Source of the DNA: Ichthyosporea sp. XGB-2017a
Lineage: Eukaryota > Opisthokonta > Ichthyosporea
Reading direction: 5' to 3'
NCBI GenBank assembly: GCA_002811675.1
Contig: PDIM01000054.1
Coordinates: forward strand, 75,428 to 103,650
DNA: 28,223 nucleotides
Below the pieces are notes generated by a model, which saw only the letters and a program-made list of their open reading frames with translations, had not been told where the DNA came from and did not search any database. This document shows, piece after piece, positions 17,581 through 25,209 of the stretch. The translations under genes were made by a program, and so were the position numbers. Position 1 is the stretch's first letter. Each line of letters begins with the position of its first letter.

Positions 17581-19167
17581 ATGTCGTCTGTATCTTCTTC
17601 CGCGGAAGATGTGTTACGAAACGGCAGCTCAACCTCCTCTCCCTCTGCCAAAACTCGAATCAGTCAACGTATCCAACTTAGTAGCGGTGGTAACTCCCCA
17701 AGAACAGCAAACTCGCACAAAAGCCACATCCACATGCATAATCACCAGTATACACCCTATGACAAGAATACTCATCTCCATAATCATGCTCATAGCGGGA
17801 ATCAAGCAAACTATTACTCCCCTCCACCTTCTTCTTCTTCTCCCTCCGCTGCACCACGTACTCGTAATTCTTTCCCAGCTAGTCCATCACAGCAGCGATA
17901 TATCGCAAGCTGCTCTTCCTCCGCTTCTTCATCCCCGCTTCCCTTTGGCTTAATTCTGAAACAGCAGTGCAATAGCAATACTAATGATAATATAAATAGT
18001 AGTGGGAATAGTATTGGCGGTCCTGTAACAGACGCACAGCTACAACAGGGACCATTTTGCTCTTCGACGACATCTTCAACGGCAGCAGCAGCGGGTCTGA
18101 GTGGTCGTAGTAACAGTTTAAACTTTGAAGGGGGCATGCTGAGAATGGGATTGGGGGCGGCATTGGAGCAACAGCAGAAGATGAATTACCAGCAAGACCT
18201 GGGTGGGATGGATTGTATGAATAACAATTGTAATAGTAATAATGACGATGAAGTAAAAAGGGTAGGGATTAATGGTTATATGACTCCGGTGTTGAGCTCG
18301 TCTTCTTCATCAATTGGCTCTTCGTCTTCTTGGGCGTCCGGTCATGATCGAAATTTAATCACAAAGAGAACAGGCAGATCCCTCTCAAAGGGTAGTTCGT
18401 ACAGTAATTCATTATTTGGGGGAAGTAAAAGCGGGAAAGGTAATTTGGGTCGAAAAGGAAGAAAGTCAAAAAGTGTCTCATTTTGTTCAGCTATAGAAGT
18501 GATTCCCCAAGGTGCTGCTGCAGCCGCGGCAGCAGCGAGAGCTGATTCTCTTACAACCGATGTGGCAACAACCAGAAGTGTTGGGCCTTTCAAGACTGCA
18601 ACTAATGATATGACTGGACTAGACTGTGTATACGAAATGCCAGACGACCAGCAGTTGAATGAGTCGAAGTACATTCCAGGACCTTCTTCAAGCTCTTTTG
18701 CAAATGAACAGCCGGTACTTAATCAGTTTGACAGTACTCTAAGCGCTCCTCATATCAATGCACCCCAACAGCTCCTCTCCCCGCTGTCTTCTTCCCCTTC
18801 GAATCAGTTCCCGTTTTTGTCCTCAGTTACTACTTCTAACCCGATCAAGATTGATGGGGTTCCTTCAGTTCCCTGTTCAAGTAAGTCAAATTCACCATCA
18901 AGCTCATTTATCTCCCCGGTTATGTCTAACTATACCCCTATGAACGAGGCCGAAGAAGATGAAGGAGAAGAATACGCGTTTGGAGATGGCCACCCCTTAG
19001 ATGCTTTAGAGCTCGCGATGCAAGAAGCTCGTCGCAACACGGATGTAAATAGTGAGCGCTCAAAAATACGCGATGCTACGACAACCGGTGAAAGGAGTGG
19101 TGTTGGTAGAAAAAACGAATCAGAGGTCACCCAAATCGAAGAGGAAATTGCCAGTTTAGTGTTCTAA
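17581..19167 (+). CDS. Ser/Asn-rich low-complexity protein, function unknown
   Basis: An uninterrupted frame of 528 residues starts at an ATG after a CA-rich leader and ends in TAA. Most of the protein is Ser, Asn, Gln, Pro and Ala runs with no globular domain, so it is probably disordered. A His-rich stretch (HIHMHNH, HLHNHAH) lies near residues 49-75. The densest conserved-looking element is the basic segment RKGRKSKSVSFCSAIEVIP in the middle. KSVSF there fits the RVxF docking pattern for protein phosphatase 1, and the basic residues could also be a nuclear signal or kinase site. The acidic C-terminus (AEEDEGEEYAFGDGHPLDALELAMQEA) contains a predicted helix. A scaffold or regulatory protein is possible, but nothing here proves a function. 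No intron is needed. It converges with the SDR gene, 105 bases away. Confidence 0.7.
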   Translation: MSSVSSSAEDVLRNGSSTSSPSAKTRISQRIQLSSGGNSPRTANSHKSHIHMHNHQYTPYDKNTHLHNHAHSGNQANYYSPPPSSSSPSAAPRTRNSFPASPSQQRYIASCSSSASSSPLPFGLILKQQCNSNTNDNINSSGNSIGGPVTDAQLQQGPFCSSTTSSTAAAAGLSGRSNSLNFEGGMLRMGLGAALEQQQKMNYQQDLGGMDCMNNNCNSNNDDEVKRVGINGYMTPVLSSSSSSIGSSSSWASGHDRNLITKRTGRSLSKGSSYSNSLFGGSKSGKGNLGRKGRKSKSVSFCSAIEVIPQGAAAAAAAARADSLTTDVATTRSVGPFKTATNDMTGLDCVYEMPDDQQLNESKYIPGPSSSSFANEQPVLNQFDSTLSAPHINAPQQLLSPLSSSPSNQFPFLSSVTTSNPIKIDGVPSVPCSSKSNSPSSSFISPVMSNYTPMNEAEEDEGEEYAFGDGHPLDALELAMQEARRNTDVNSERSKIRDATTTGERSGVGRKNESEVTQIEEEIASLVF

Positions 19168-19172
19168 ATAAA
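19167..19172 (+). terminator. poly(A) signal overlapping the stop codon of the Ser/Asn-rich gene
   Basis: The sequence CTAAATAAATGG contains the TAA stop (19165-19167) and an AATAAA hexamer that starts on its last base. The convergent gene begins its coding region 100 bases further on. Confidence 0.4.
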
Positions 19173-19220
19173 TGGTGGGATCTTTTTTATTTATGAAAGC
19201 TAGTGGAGCTCAAGAACGTT

Positions 19221-19226
19221 TTTATT
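19221..19226 (-). terminator. poly(A) signal of the SDR gene
   Basis: Plus-strand TTTATT reads AATAAA on the minus strand, about 50 bases after the SDR stop, in the convergent gap. Confidence 0.45.
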
Positions 19227-19272
19227 GTCGAATGCTAAAGGACTTGTTAACAACATCTTTTCTTTCATTCTT

Positions 19273-20353
19273 TCATGGCTTGTACTGAGCAGTCTTTTCG
19301 ATTTTTCCATTTTCAATAAGCGAATGAACTGTCTCTATGATACACTGGGAAACGGGTTTGTATTTGATTCCGAGAATCGTGCGAGACGGCTCATTATCGT
19401 ACGTGTTTTTAATTCCCCACTTATCAAGAGGGTAAGCTAGTTCTTTTTTAAACCAGGACAGAGTCCAGCATACGAGCCAGGGCAGGGGTGTTGATGGCAT
19501 GGAATTATATCCCATATTCGAAAACTTTTCGCGCAGGATATCCGCGATTTCGGACATCCAAAGGGTTTCTGCGAACAGAATAAACCTTCTTCCGGCAGCT
19601 TCGGGCACTTCCATCCCTCGGATGTGCGCATCTGCCACATCTTCCACATCGACGGTGGGGAACGCCATTTTAACAGTGAATGGATATTTACCTGCAAAAA
19701 TGCTTTGAATAACGTCCACAGTCACACCAACCGAGCCAGCCAGTTTACCAAACACAAACGAAGGGTTGATTGTAACAAGTTCAAACGGATGCTTTCCAGA
19801 ACCCGTTTTTTTAATTTCCTCAACAAAATTCCACCCCGCTCTTTCAGCTTCGGTCTTTGCGTGTGCATACCCAAATTTCATAATAGCATCCGTATTTGCC
19901 CAATCCTTTTCACTATACTCCCGTCCGGATGCGCTGGTATGGCCTGTAGACACGGCAGCAATGGACGAAGTCAACACAACCCTCTTTACTTTGGAATAAT
20001 TTACAGCACATGCTCGCAAAACGCGCATCGTACCATTTACGGCTGGTTTGAACTGCGTCTCCTCCGCATCCTCGGGTTTGGCAGCGGCAAGAATCGGCGT
20101 CGCAGTATGCAAAACATAATCACAATCACTCACCGCCTCTTCCCAACCCTTGTCTTGAAGCAAATCAGCTTCCACCAGCTCCAAAGGGTACTTGGGATAG
20201 CTCACCAACTCCTGTAATGGTTTAACCTTTTCCTTGATTAGACAGAGAACGCACCGTACCACGCACTTGGTACTTCCCCTGCTCAAGAAGCTTCTTGACT
20301 ATATGGGAGGCGATAAAGCCTGTTGCTCCAGTCACGAGTACTCTCTCAACCAT
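19273..20353 (-). CDS. extended SDR reductase, dihydroflavonol/cinnamoyl-CoA reductase-like (Gre2-like), with a one-base frameshift
   Basis: NADP-dependent reductases of this family reduce aldehydes and ketones in the cytosol. The start is the ATG at 20353 (MVERVLVTGATGFIAS), which opens straight onto the Rossmann motif TGxxGxxxS. VRGTVRS follows and is the family's cofactor-specificity region. The frame then ends at TGA-independent TAA after NQGKG, while the rest (KVKPLQELV onward to AQYKP) continues in the next frame. The span is 1081 bases, one more than a multiple of three. Dropping one A from the sense AAAA run (plus strand T, 20228-20231) restores about 359 codons. The catalytic Ser (LTSSIAA) and Tyr/Lys (YAHAK, about residues 162-166) are intact. 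No GT-AG intron fits the short interval. It is either an assembly indel or a recent pseudogene; the intact remainder favours an indel. Confidence 0.85.
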
Positions 20354-20752
20354 TCTTGATTCTCCTTCTACTGAAATCTTTCTCTTTTCTTTCTTGTTCA
20401 CTTCCAAATCTCGTCAACTCCCCAATAATACAAAACAAAAAACAAAAGCAAAAACAAAAAAGCAAAACCACAATCGATAAATGGTAAACCGGGAAAGCTG
20501 TGTACCCTCAATTTTCAGGGAGCCCCTCGCGCGCTCCTTGCGGACATGTTTTTTTTTCTTTGGCACAAAAAGTTTTGCGTCTGTTTCGTTTGTTCCTTTT
20601 CGCAACGACGTTCTCCTTCTTTCACTTTCAGCTGAAACCAACAACTATTCATACAATCGAGCTTATTTATTATTCAAGATGTAGTCATAAATTCATGAGT
20701 TGTTATAGTCAGTCATATCAGTAAAAAAAGAAAAAGACAAAGAGTTTTCGCT
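20354..20752. promoter_or_regulatory. SDR promoter region and 3' flank of the secreted PAN-like gene
   Basis: No gene is seen. A CTTTGGCACAAA element (20558-20569) lies about 205 bases upstream of the SDR start. On the minus strand, AATAAA (20671-20666) about 85 bases after the next gene's stop is its likely poly(A) signal. The reading frames on either strand here are short and lack coding character. Confidence 0.45.
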
Positions 20753-23700
20753 TCATTGTGTAATAGATTTTTTGGACTTGCATTCAGCCCCGTCTGGGGA
20801 CACATACCTCCCTTCACCTTCGCATTTAAAGCAGGTAAACATCCCTTTGTGAGGTTGGTAAGTTTCTTTCGGGCACCTCATACAACTCGCTCCTGACATT
20901 GCACTTTTATGGAAGTGGCCCTTGTCACATATTTTACAGCTATACGATGACGGCATACCTCCCAAGTCCATTTGTTCATAATTCGAGTATGAACTGCTAT
21001 ATGATCCAGTAATTCGCAAGTCCATGCAGGCAGTCACGAGCAACCGATTCTCTAAAGAATACACTTCTTTGTGGTCTTTAAGGGGTACTAGGACTGAGGC
21101 AGACTCCGTGGGAACTTGAAGGCATTCCGGTTTGTCCAATATCAGTTTCAGATTGTAGTCAGAGAAGACTGAGGGCAGTGGGGGGCTTTTTCCTAAGGTG
21201 AAGCGCCTTATCTTTCCGTGGCTCTGTTCACACACTGGAAACGCAAGAGAATCTGTCCAATAATCGCTATCTTTCCCAAGACATGGCTGGAAGGGATGCT
21301 TTTTTTGGGAGCCACAAAAAGGCTTGTTAGCATTGGAATACTGGAAGGGGAAGCTTGCAGGGTCATCAGCCTCCTCGAACAGAATCTTCGTCTTCCCTTT
21401 ATCTGGGGTCACGAATGATGATCGCGGTTCAATAGTTGCCACGTAGCTGACTCCATGAGAACACTTATTATAAAGATAAGGAATATATAGCTTCAAACTC
21501 TCAACAAAAACATTTTGTCCCCTAGCTAATGCGTTAGCAATAGAACTCCAGCCATATCGCCTCAGGAAATTTTCATCTAGTGGTATTCTAAATGTTGTTT
21601 CTTTCGTTTTCTGTAGCTCATTAAAGTCAATAAATGGAAATTCTTCCCCCGGACTAGCATACGTTGGAAGATACCGACAGTAGTCGTGGACAGAATGGAA
21701 AGGAGTATCGGGCGACCTGTCAATAGCGTGGAGAGCAGCGAAAATTTCGTCAACGGTCCACAAAGAACTGGACCTACTCATTCCCGAGCACACGGAGGCG
21801 GGAATACCGCCGTTGTGGTATTTTTTAAGATTGCAGAGTTTCCTTATATGACCCATATACAGGCTCTTGACAGAAGCCATCTTCGCATGCAACATACCTT
21901 TCGAAAGCTCATAGTTAACTTTATAATCATCACGGGAAGTGAGTATGTTTACCAGAGTATCAGAGACATTTTTGCTGCCCTGTACATAGATGTATTGGCT
22001 GAGAATTTGTTGAACTTTCTCCATTCTCGCTTTGGCAAGTCTGTTTATCTTGTCTCTTACTCCTGACGCTACAGACATGTCCCCGGATATTTCCAAGCAT
22101 CGCTTGAAGAAGCTAGCTTCACCGCCCATCATACTTTCAGAAACATACGTGCATATAGTGTCAAAGGCTGTGACAACATGGGCATATGCCTGGTCAATTC
22201 CATCAGCTTGGTGCGGTTTTGCATACTCCTTGTATGCAGTGAGATATTCGTTTATGGTTTCCCTAGTCACAGTCTCCTTAAAAGAGCCTTGATGGAAGCT
22301 CAAAACAAATTTGTCAATGATGGCAGCTTTTTCTTCTAATTTCGGGAGGGTTCTTTGGGAATGTTTTAAGGAACTAGATAGAACATTAACGCTCTTGAAC
22401 ATTAAATCACAAGCTTTGATTAAGTTTGTGACTCCTTGTGCCTGTTTCTTAACTTCCATCCAACTTTTTGCCACTTTCGAAACCATTCCGAAGTTAATTT
22501 TTTTTAGGTCCGACAAGAGACTTAAAGTGTCAAACAACGCAGTTAGGGCAGGCTGGACCATATTCGAAACACCTGCACCAACCGCGACGTCTCGAAACCA
22601 TTTGGCAGTATCATTCATACCTCCCATTACCTTTTCAAAATAAGTTTGAATTGCAGGTATCTTACTATTGAGTTTTCTAACCTCCTCTACTGTAAATTGG
22701 AAGTCAAAATATCCTTTCTTAAGTTCCCTGTCGATCTTCGCATGAGCTATTTTTACAAGGTCTTTTCGAAGTGCATCTATGTCACTATTGGTGTCATACC
22801 GTACAAGTTTCCGGTCAAAGGATGATAGTTCCTCCTTTCCCACCAAAAGATGCTTAACAATTGAAGGGCCGTCTAATGGGGGCAAGCCATTACCACTAAC
22901 CTCGTCGTAAGGGAGTGACAGAACAAATTGGGATAGAGCAAAAATAGAATTTAGATATTTCAACTTCTTTGTAGACCCTTTCTTCTCTAGAGACATGAAG
23001 TTTCTGAATTCGTTGAAGAATGCTATCTGGTCTGATACTTGCTTTGCCAAAGGCGCTGGGTGTTTCCACTTTTCGGCGCTATTCGCATGATTGTTCAAAT
23101 CAGAATTAACAGTATTTTGCAGTGCTTTAGTCATCTTTTCGGCAAAGATGAGAGCAAAGTTGTTCCACGATCCATACAAGGCAATAGTCTTGGTACCATC
23201 ATTTTGGGAAACGCCGCTCTTTGAAAGCTTATCCCATTCAAATTCATCTGTGAGCTCTGGGATCCCTTCAGCGTTGTGCAGATTGCACTTCTTTGTGTGG
23301 TAATTGTACGTAGCCAAGACACACCTGTCTTGCTGCTCACAAATGTGTTCGCAATTCAGAGGATGGAAAACTTTTTCAAAAATCCGATATTCTTTTAAAT
23401 CATCCAAGTATTTGCTGGGCATCTCATTGAACAAACTAGACACACAATAAAATCCAACTTGATCTGATTGAGAGTACACTTCGGTATAGCCTTCCTTACA
23501 CTTCAATGAAATGGTGATGGTAAAGCCGGACGAAGTGTGCTGAATAAACTTTTTCGTTGGCAACAAATCGTATAGCGAATGTGGTAACTTCATAATAACT
23601 TGCCCATCTTTCCCAACAACAGACAAATTATCATCAAGGGTGTTTTTCAAATAGGTCTTGTGAGGAGGTTGGCCTGCACTATATTGCACTGCCAAGGGAC

Positions 23701-23974
23701 CGCATATCCCTTCCTTATAAACGTAATCACACGCAATTTTTGCATTCTTCGTGAACTTTGTGTCCACTTGCAAAATGACCACTGCAGAGAAAACATGTAA
23801 AGGAGGATATCCTTCCTCTTTCACAGAATCACTATTTGCAAAAGGCAATGCCCGGGTACGGACATTAGCTTCAGCAGGCAGAGACTGTACATGCTGCATG
23901 GCCAATGCCATTGAGCCTAAGAGCATCACAACAGATGTTAATGACAGATTTTCAACCAAACTTAAAGACTTCAT
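20753..23974 (-). CDS. large secreted protein with PAN-like segment, helical middle and cysteine-rich tail
   Basis: One exon encodes 1073 residues. The ATG at 23974 begins a signal peptide (MKSLSLVENLSL... to about SLPAEA, residue 36); the in-frame extension upstream starts with GTG and is not used. Residues about 65-190 hold spaced cysteines (IACDYVYKEGICGPL, SLKCKEGYTEVY). Residues 205-235 (NCEHICEQQDRC... KKCNLH, with C208, C212 and C230) resemble a PAN/apple module. Residues about 260-660 are mainly helical, with amphipathic stretches. The last 62 residues carry three CxxC pairs (C1013/C1016, C1031/C1034, C1048/C1051) plus C1065. They fit a GCC2/GCC3 ephrin-receptor-like or TNFR-like module. 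No transmembrane helix is evident after the signal peptide, so it is probably secreted or wall-bound. The overall family is not recognised. A TATA-like element lies about 105 bases upstream. Confidence 0.78.
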   Translation of the reverse strand: MKSLSLVENLSLTSVVMLLGSMALAMQHVQSLPAEANVRTRALPFANSDSVKEEGYPPLHVFSAVVILQVDTKFTKNAKIACDYVYKEGICGPLAVQYSAGQPPHKTYLKNTLDDNLSVVGKDGQVIMKLPHSLYDLLPTKKFIQHTSSGFTITISLKCKEGYTEVYSQSDQVGFYCVSSLFNEMPSKYLDDLKEYRIFEKVFHPLNCEHICEQQDRCVLATYNYHTKKCNLHNAEGIPELTDEFEWDKLSKSGVSQNDGTKTIALYGSWNNFALIFAEKMTKALQNTVNSDLNNHANSAEKWKHPAPLAKQVSDQIAFFNEFRNFMSLEKKGSTKKLKYLNSIFALSQFVLSLPYDEVSGNGLPPLDGPSIVKHLLVGKEELSSFDRKLVRYDTNSDIDALRKDLVKIAHAKIDRELKKGYFDFQFTVEEVRKLNSKIPAIQTYFEKVMGGMNDTAKWFRDVAVGAGVSNMVQPALTALFDTLSLLSDLKKINFGMVSKVAKSWMEVKKQAQGVTNLIKACDLMFKSVNVLSSSLKHSQRTLPKLEEKAAIIDKFVLSFHQGSFKETVTRETINEYLTAYKEYAKPHQADGIDQAYAHVVTAFDTICTYVSESMMGGEASFFKRCLEISGDMSVASGVRDKINRLAKARMEKVQQILSQYIYVQGSKNVSDTLVNILTSRDDYKVNYELSKGMLHAKMASVKSLYMGHIRKLCNLKKYHNGGIPASVCSGMSRSSSLWTVDEIFAALHAIDRSPDTPFHSVHDYCRYLPTYASPGEEFPFIDFNELQKTKETTFRIPLDENFLRRYGWSSIANALARGQNVFVESLKLYIPYLYNKCSHGVSYVATIEPRSSFVTPDKGKTKILFEEADDPASFPFQYSNANKPFCGSQKKHPFQPCLGKDSDYWTDSLAFPVCEQSHGKIRRFTLGKSPPLPSVFSDYNLKLILDKPECLQVPTESASVLVPLKDHKEVYSLENRLLVTACMDLRITGSYSSSYSNYEQMDLGGMPSSYSCKICDKGHFHKSAMSGASCMRCPKETYQPHKGMFTCFKCEGEGRYVSPDGAECKSKKSITQ

Positions 23975-24619
23975 TTGGAAAGAAAACGGAAACAATAGCA
24001 CTAATTCAAAAGAAGGATCAAATCTAGATCCGTTTGTATTTCATATTTTTTCAGAAAGTAAGAAAAGAAGTTCCATTGTATATATACCCCTTCATATGAA
24101 CCACGTAAGATAATTGAGTTTGAACAAACTGAGCAATAAAATGGGAATAATTCTTGACCTAAGAAAAACAATAAATAGGAACACAAATGTGAATTTAAGC
24201 TCAATTACCTCAATCGTTTAGACGATGAAGCTAGCGAAAGGGTCTTTTGAAACCAATGAGCTTTTCTGTTATCTTGCGAGCAAGATATCTCTCTCCCAAC
24301 GTTTAGCAATGAGTAATTAACTTTTGGTCTATTGTAAAAGCGAAGTGAAACATGTACAAGGCCCACATCGATAGGGCACTTAACGGAATAGTAGATGTTT
24401 GTAATCATACCACAAGCACTTTACCATTTGTTGATGTTTTCCACCGGAAGGTAAACAGGTGGATCCCCGGTGTGCACATAAAGCAGAAAATTAAGGGCAG
24501 TGTGTGTTTCAAATGCTCCAAAGTTCCCCCTTTTATCTTCAAAAGCAACTAATAAGTACAATGACACAACAGCTTGCAATTATCAAAATTAGTGGACCTT
24601 CAAGCAATTAAGCTCCGAT
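23975..24619. other. intergenic region with a promoter-like site and a possible gene remnant
   Basis: The first part is the promoter of the secreted PAN-like gene, including a TATATATA stretch at 24079-24086. Between about 24200 and 24555 both strands show coding-like text. The plus strand has a 66-codon frame from ATG 24352 to TAA 24552 with mixed, natural-looking residues and two cysteines (CFKCSK). The minus strand has a 67-codon frame at 24408-24205. Neither has a recognisable family, and neither can be extended with confidence. A small gene, an exon or a decayed fragment are all possible. Confidence 0.3.
24079..24086 (-). promoter_or_regulatory. TATA-like element of the secreted PAN-like gene
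   Basis: GTATATATAC centred here lies about 105 bases upstream of the ATG at 23974, a plausible core-promoter distance if the leader is about 75 bases. The element is palindromic, so its orientation is assumed from the gene. Confidence 0.35.
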
Positions 24620-25070
24620 TCAGAGAAATGTCCCAGAACAATCTAAAATGACGCACTTTTCCAATTTCTCAAACCATTTCCCTAATTTACCCTTGATTTG
24701 TAATGTCCGCTCATTTTTAACATCTTGCAGAGCAACTTGAGATGACTCTGAAAATGCCTCATGAAGCGCCCACGTCTGCCCTTCACTGCCCACTATAACA
24801 TCGTCCTCAAGAAGGGAGGTCGAGTAGTCGAGTGCAACTACATAGGTAGTAGTCGAAGTGATTATAAATGCAGCGGTTTCAAATAAACTTTTTGTGTAAA
24901 GACTAAATTGTAAATGGGAATACAAAGTCCGCGAAACAAACTTGTAAAGCCTTGCTTTTCTGGCACAAGCTGAACGACACAAACAACAAAGACCCACGTA
25001 CAATTTGATTGCGATTCGCGTCAAAGCACTCACTTGATGGATGTGCAATAGTGGCTGCGAACTCAGTCAT
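24620..25070 (-). CDS. probable two-exon small protein, function unknown
   Basis: Exon 1 runs from ATG 25070 to 25034 (MTEFAATIAHPS plus one base). The intron 24970-25033 has GTGAGT and an acceptor after a pyrimidine/GT-rich stretch (GTCGTTCAG). Exon 2 (24969-24620) keeps the frame to TGA, giving 128 residues. An alternative acceptor (AGAAAAG, ten residues or fewer downstream) is also in phase. The product has a basic segment (CARKARLYKF) and a hydrophobic stretch (ETAAFIITSTTTYVVALDY) that could be a membrane segment. An acidic region (LLEDDVIVGSEGQ) and a C-terminal GKLGKWFEKLEKCVILDCSG follow. No family is recognised. Its start is only 139 bases from the divergent P47-like gene start, so they share a promoter. 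The phase-correct splice is the main support; it could still be chance. Confidence 0.4.
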
Positions 25071-25080
25071 TAGCTTTGTC

Positions 25081-25086
25081 TATAAA
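25081..25086 (+). promoter_or_regulatory. TATA box of the P47-like gene
   Basis: TATAAA lies 129 bases upstream of the ATG at 25210, followed by a CAA-rich leader (about 25134-25152). A TTTTTTCATCAATTTCAG stretch just before 25201 looks like a splice acceptor, so a 5' untranslated intron is possible. Confidence 0.35.
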
Positions 25087-25209
25087 TTGTCAACCTCAGC
25101 TTTGTGTCTTTTAGGAAGCAGCGTTAACGAAAAGGCAACAACAACAACAACAGTAGATTTAACACAAAGATCAAATTAATTGTTTTTTCATCAATTTCAG
25201 TTTGCGAGT

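Noticed and set aside
20210-20245. Intron as an explanation for the SDR frame change
   Set aside because: The only GT...AG interval here is about 15 bases, too short for any spliceosomal intron.
19273-20286. SDR as a complete enzyme starting MSRGSTKC
   Set aside because: That start is an artefact of the second frame and lacks the nucleotide-binding motif found in the overlapping frame.
20354-20407. Upstream extension of the SDR start (NKKEKRKI...)
   Set aside because: It starts with TTG; the ATG at 20353 places the Rossmann motif at its usual N-terminal position.
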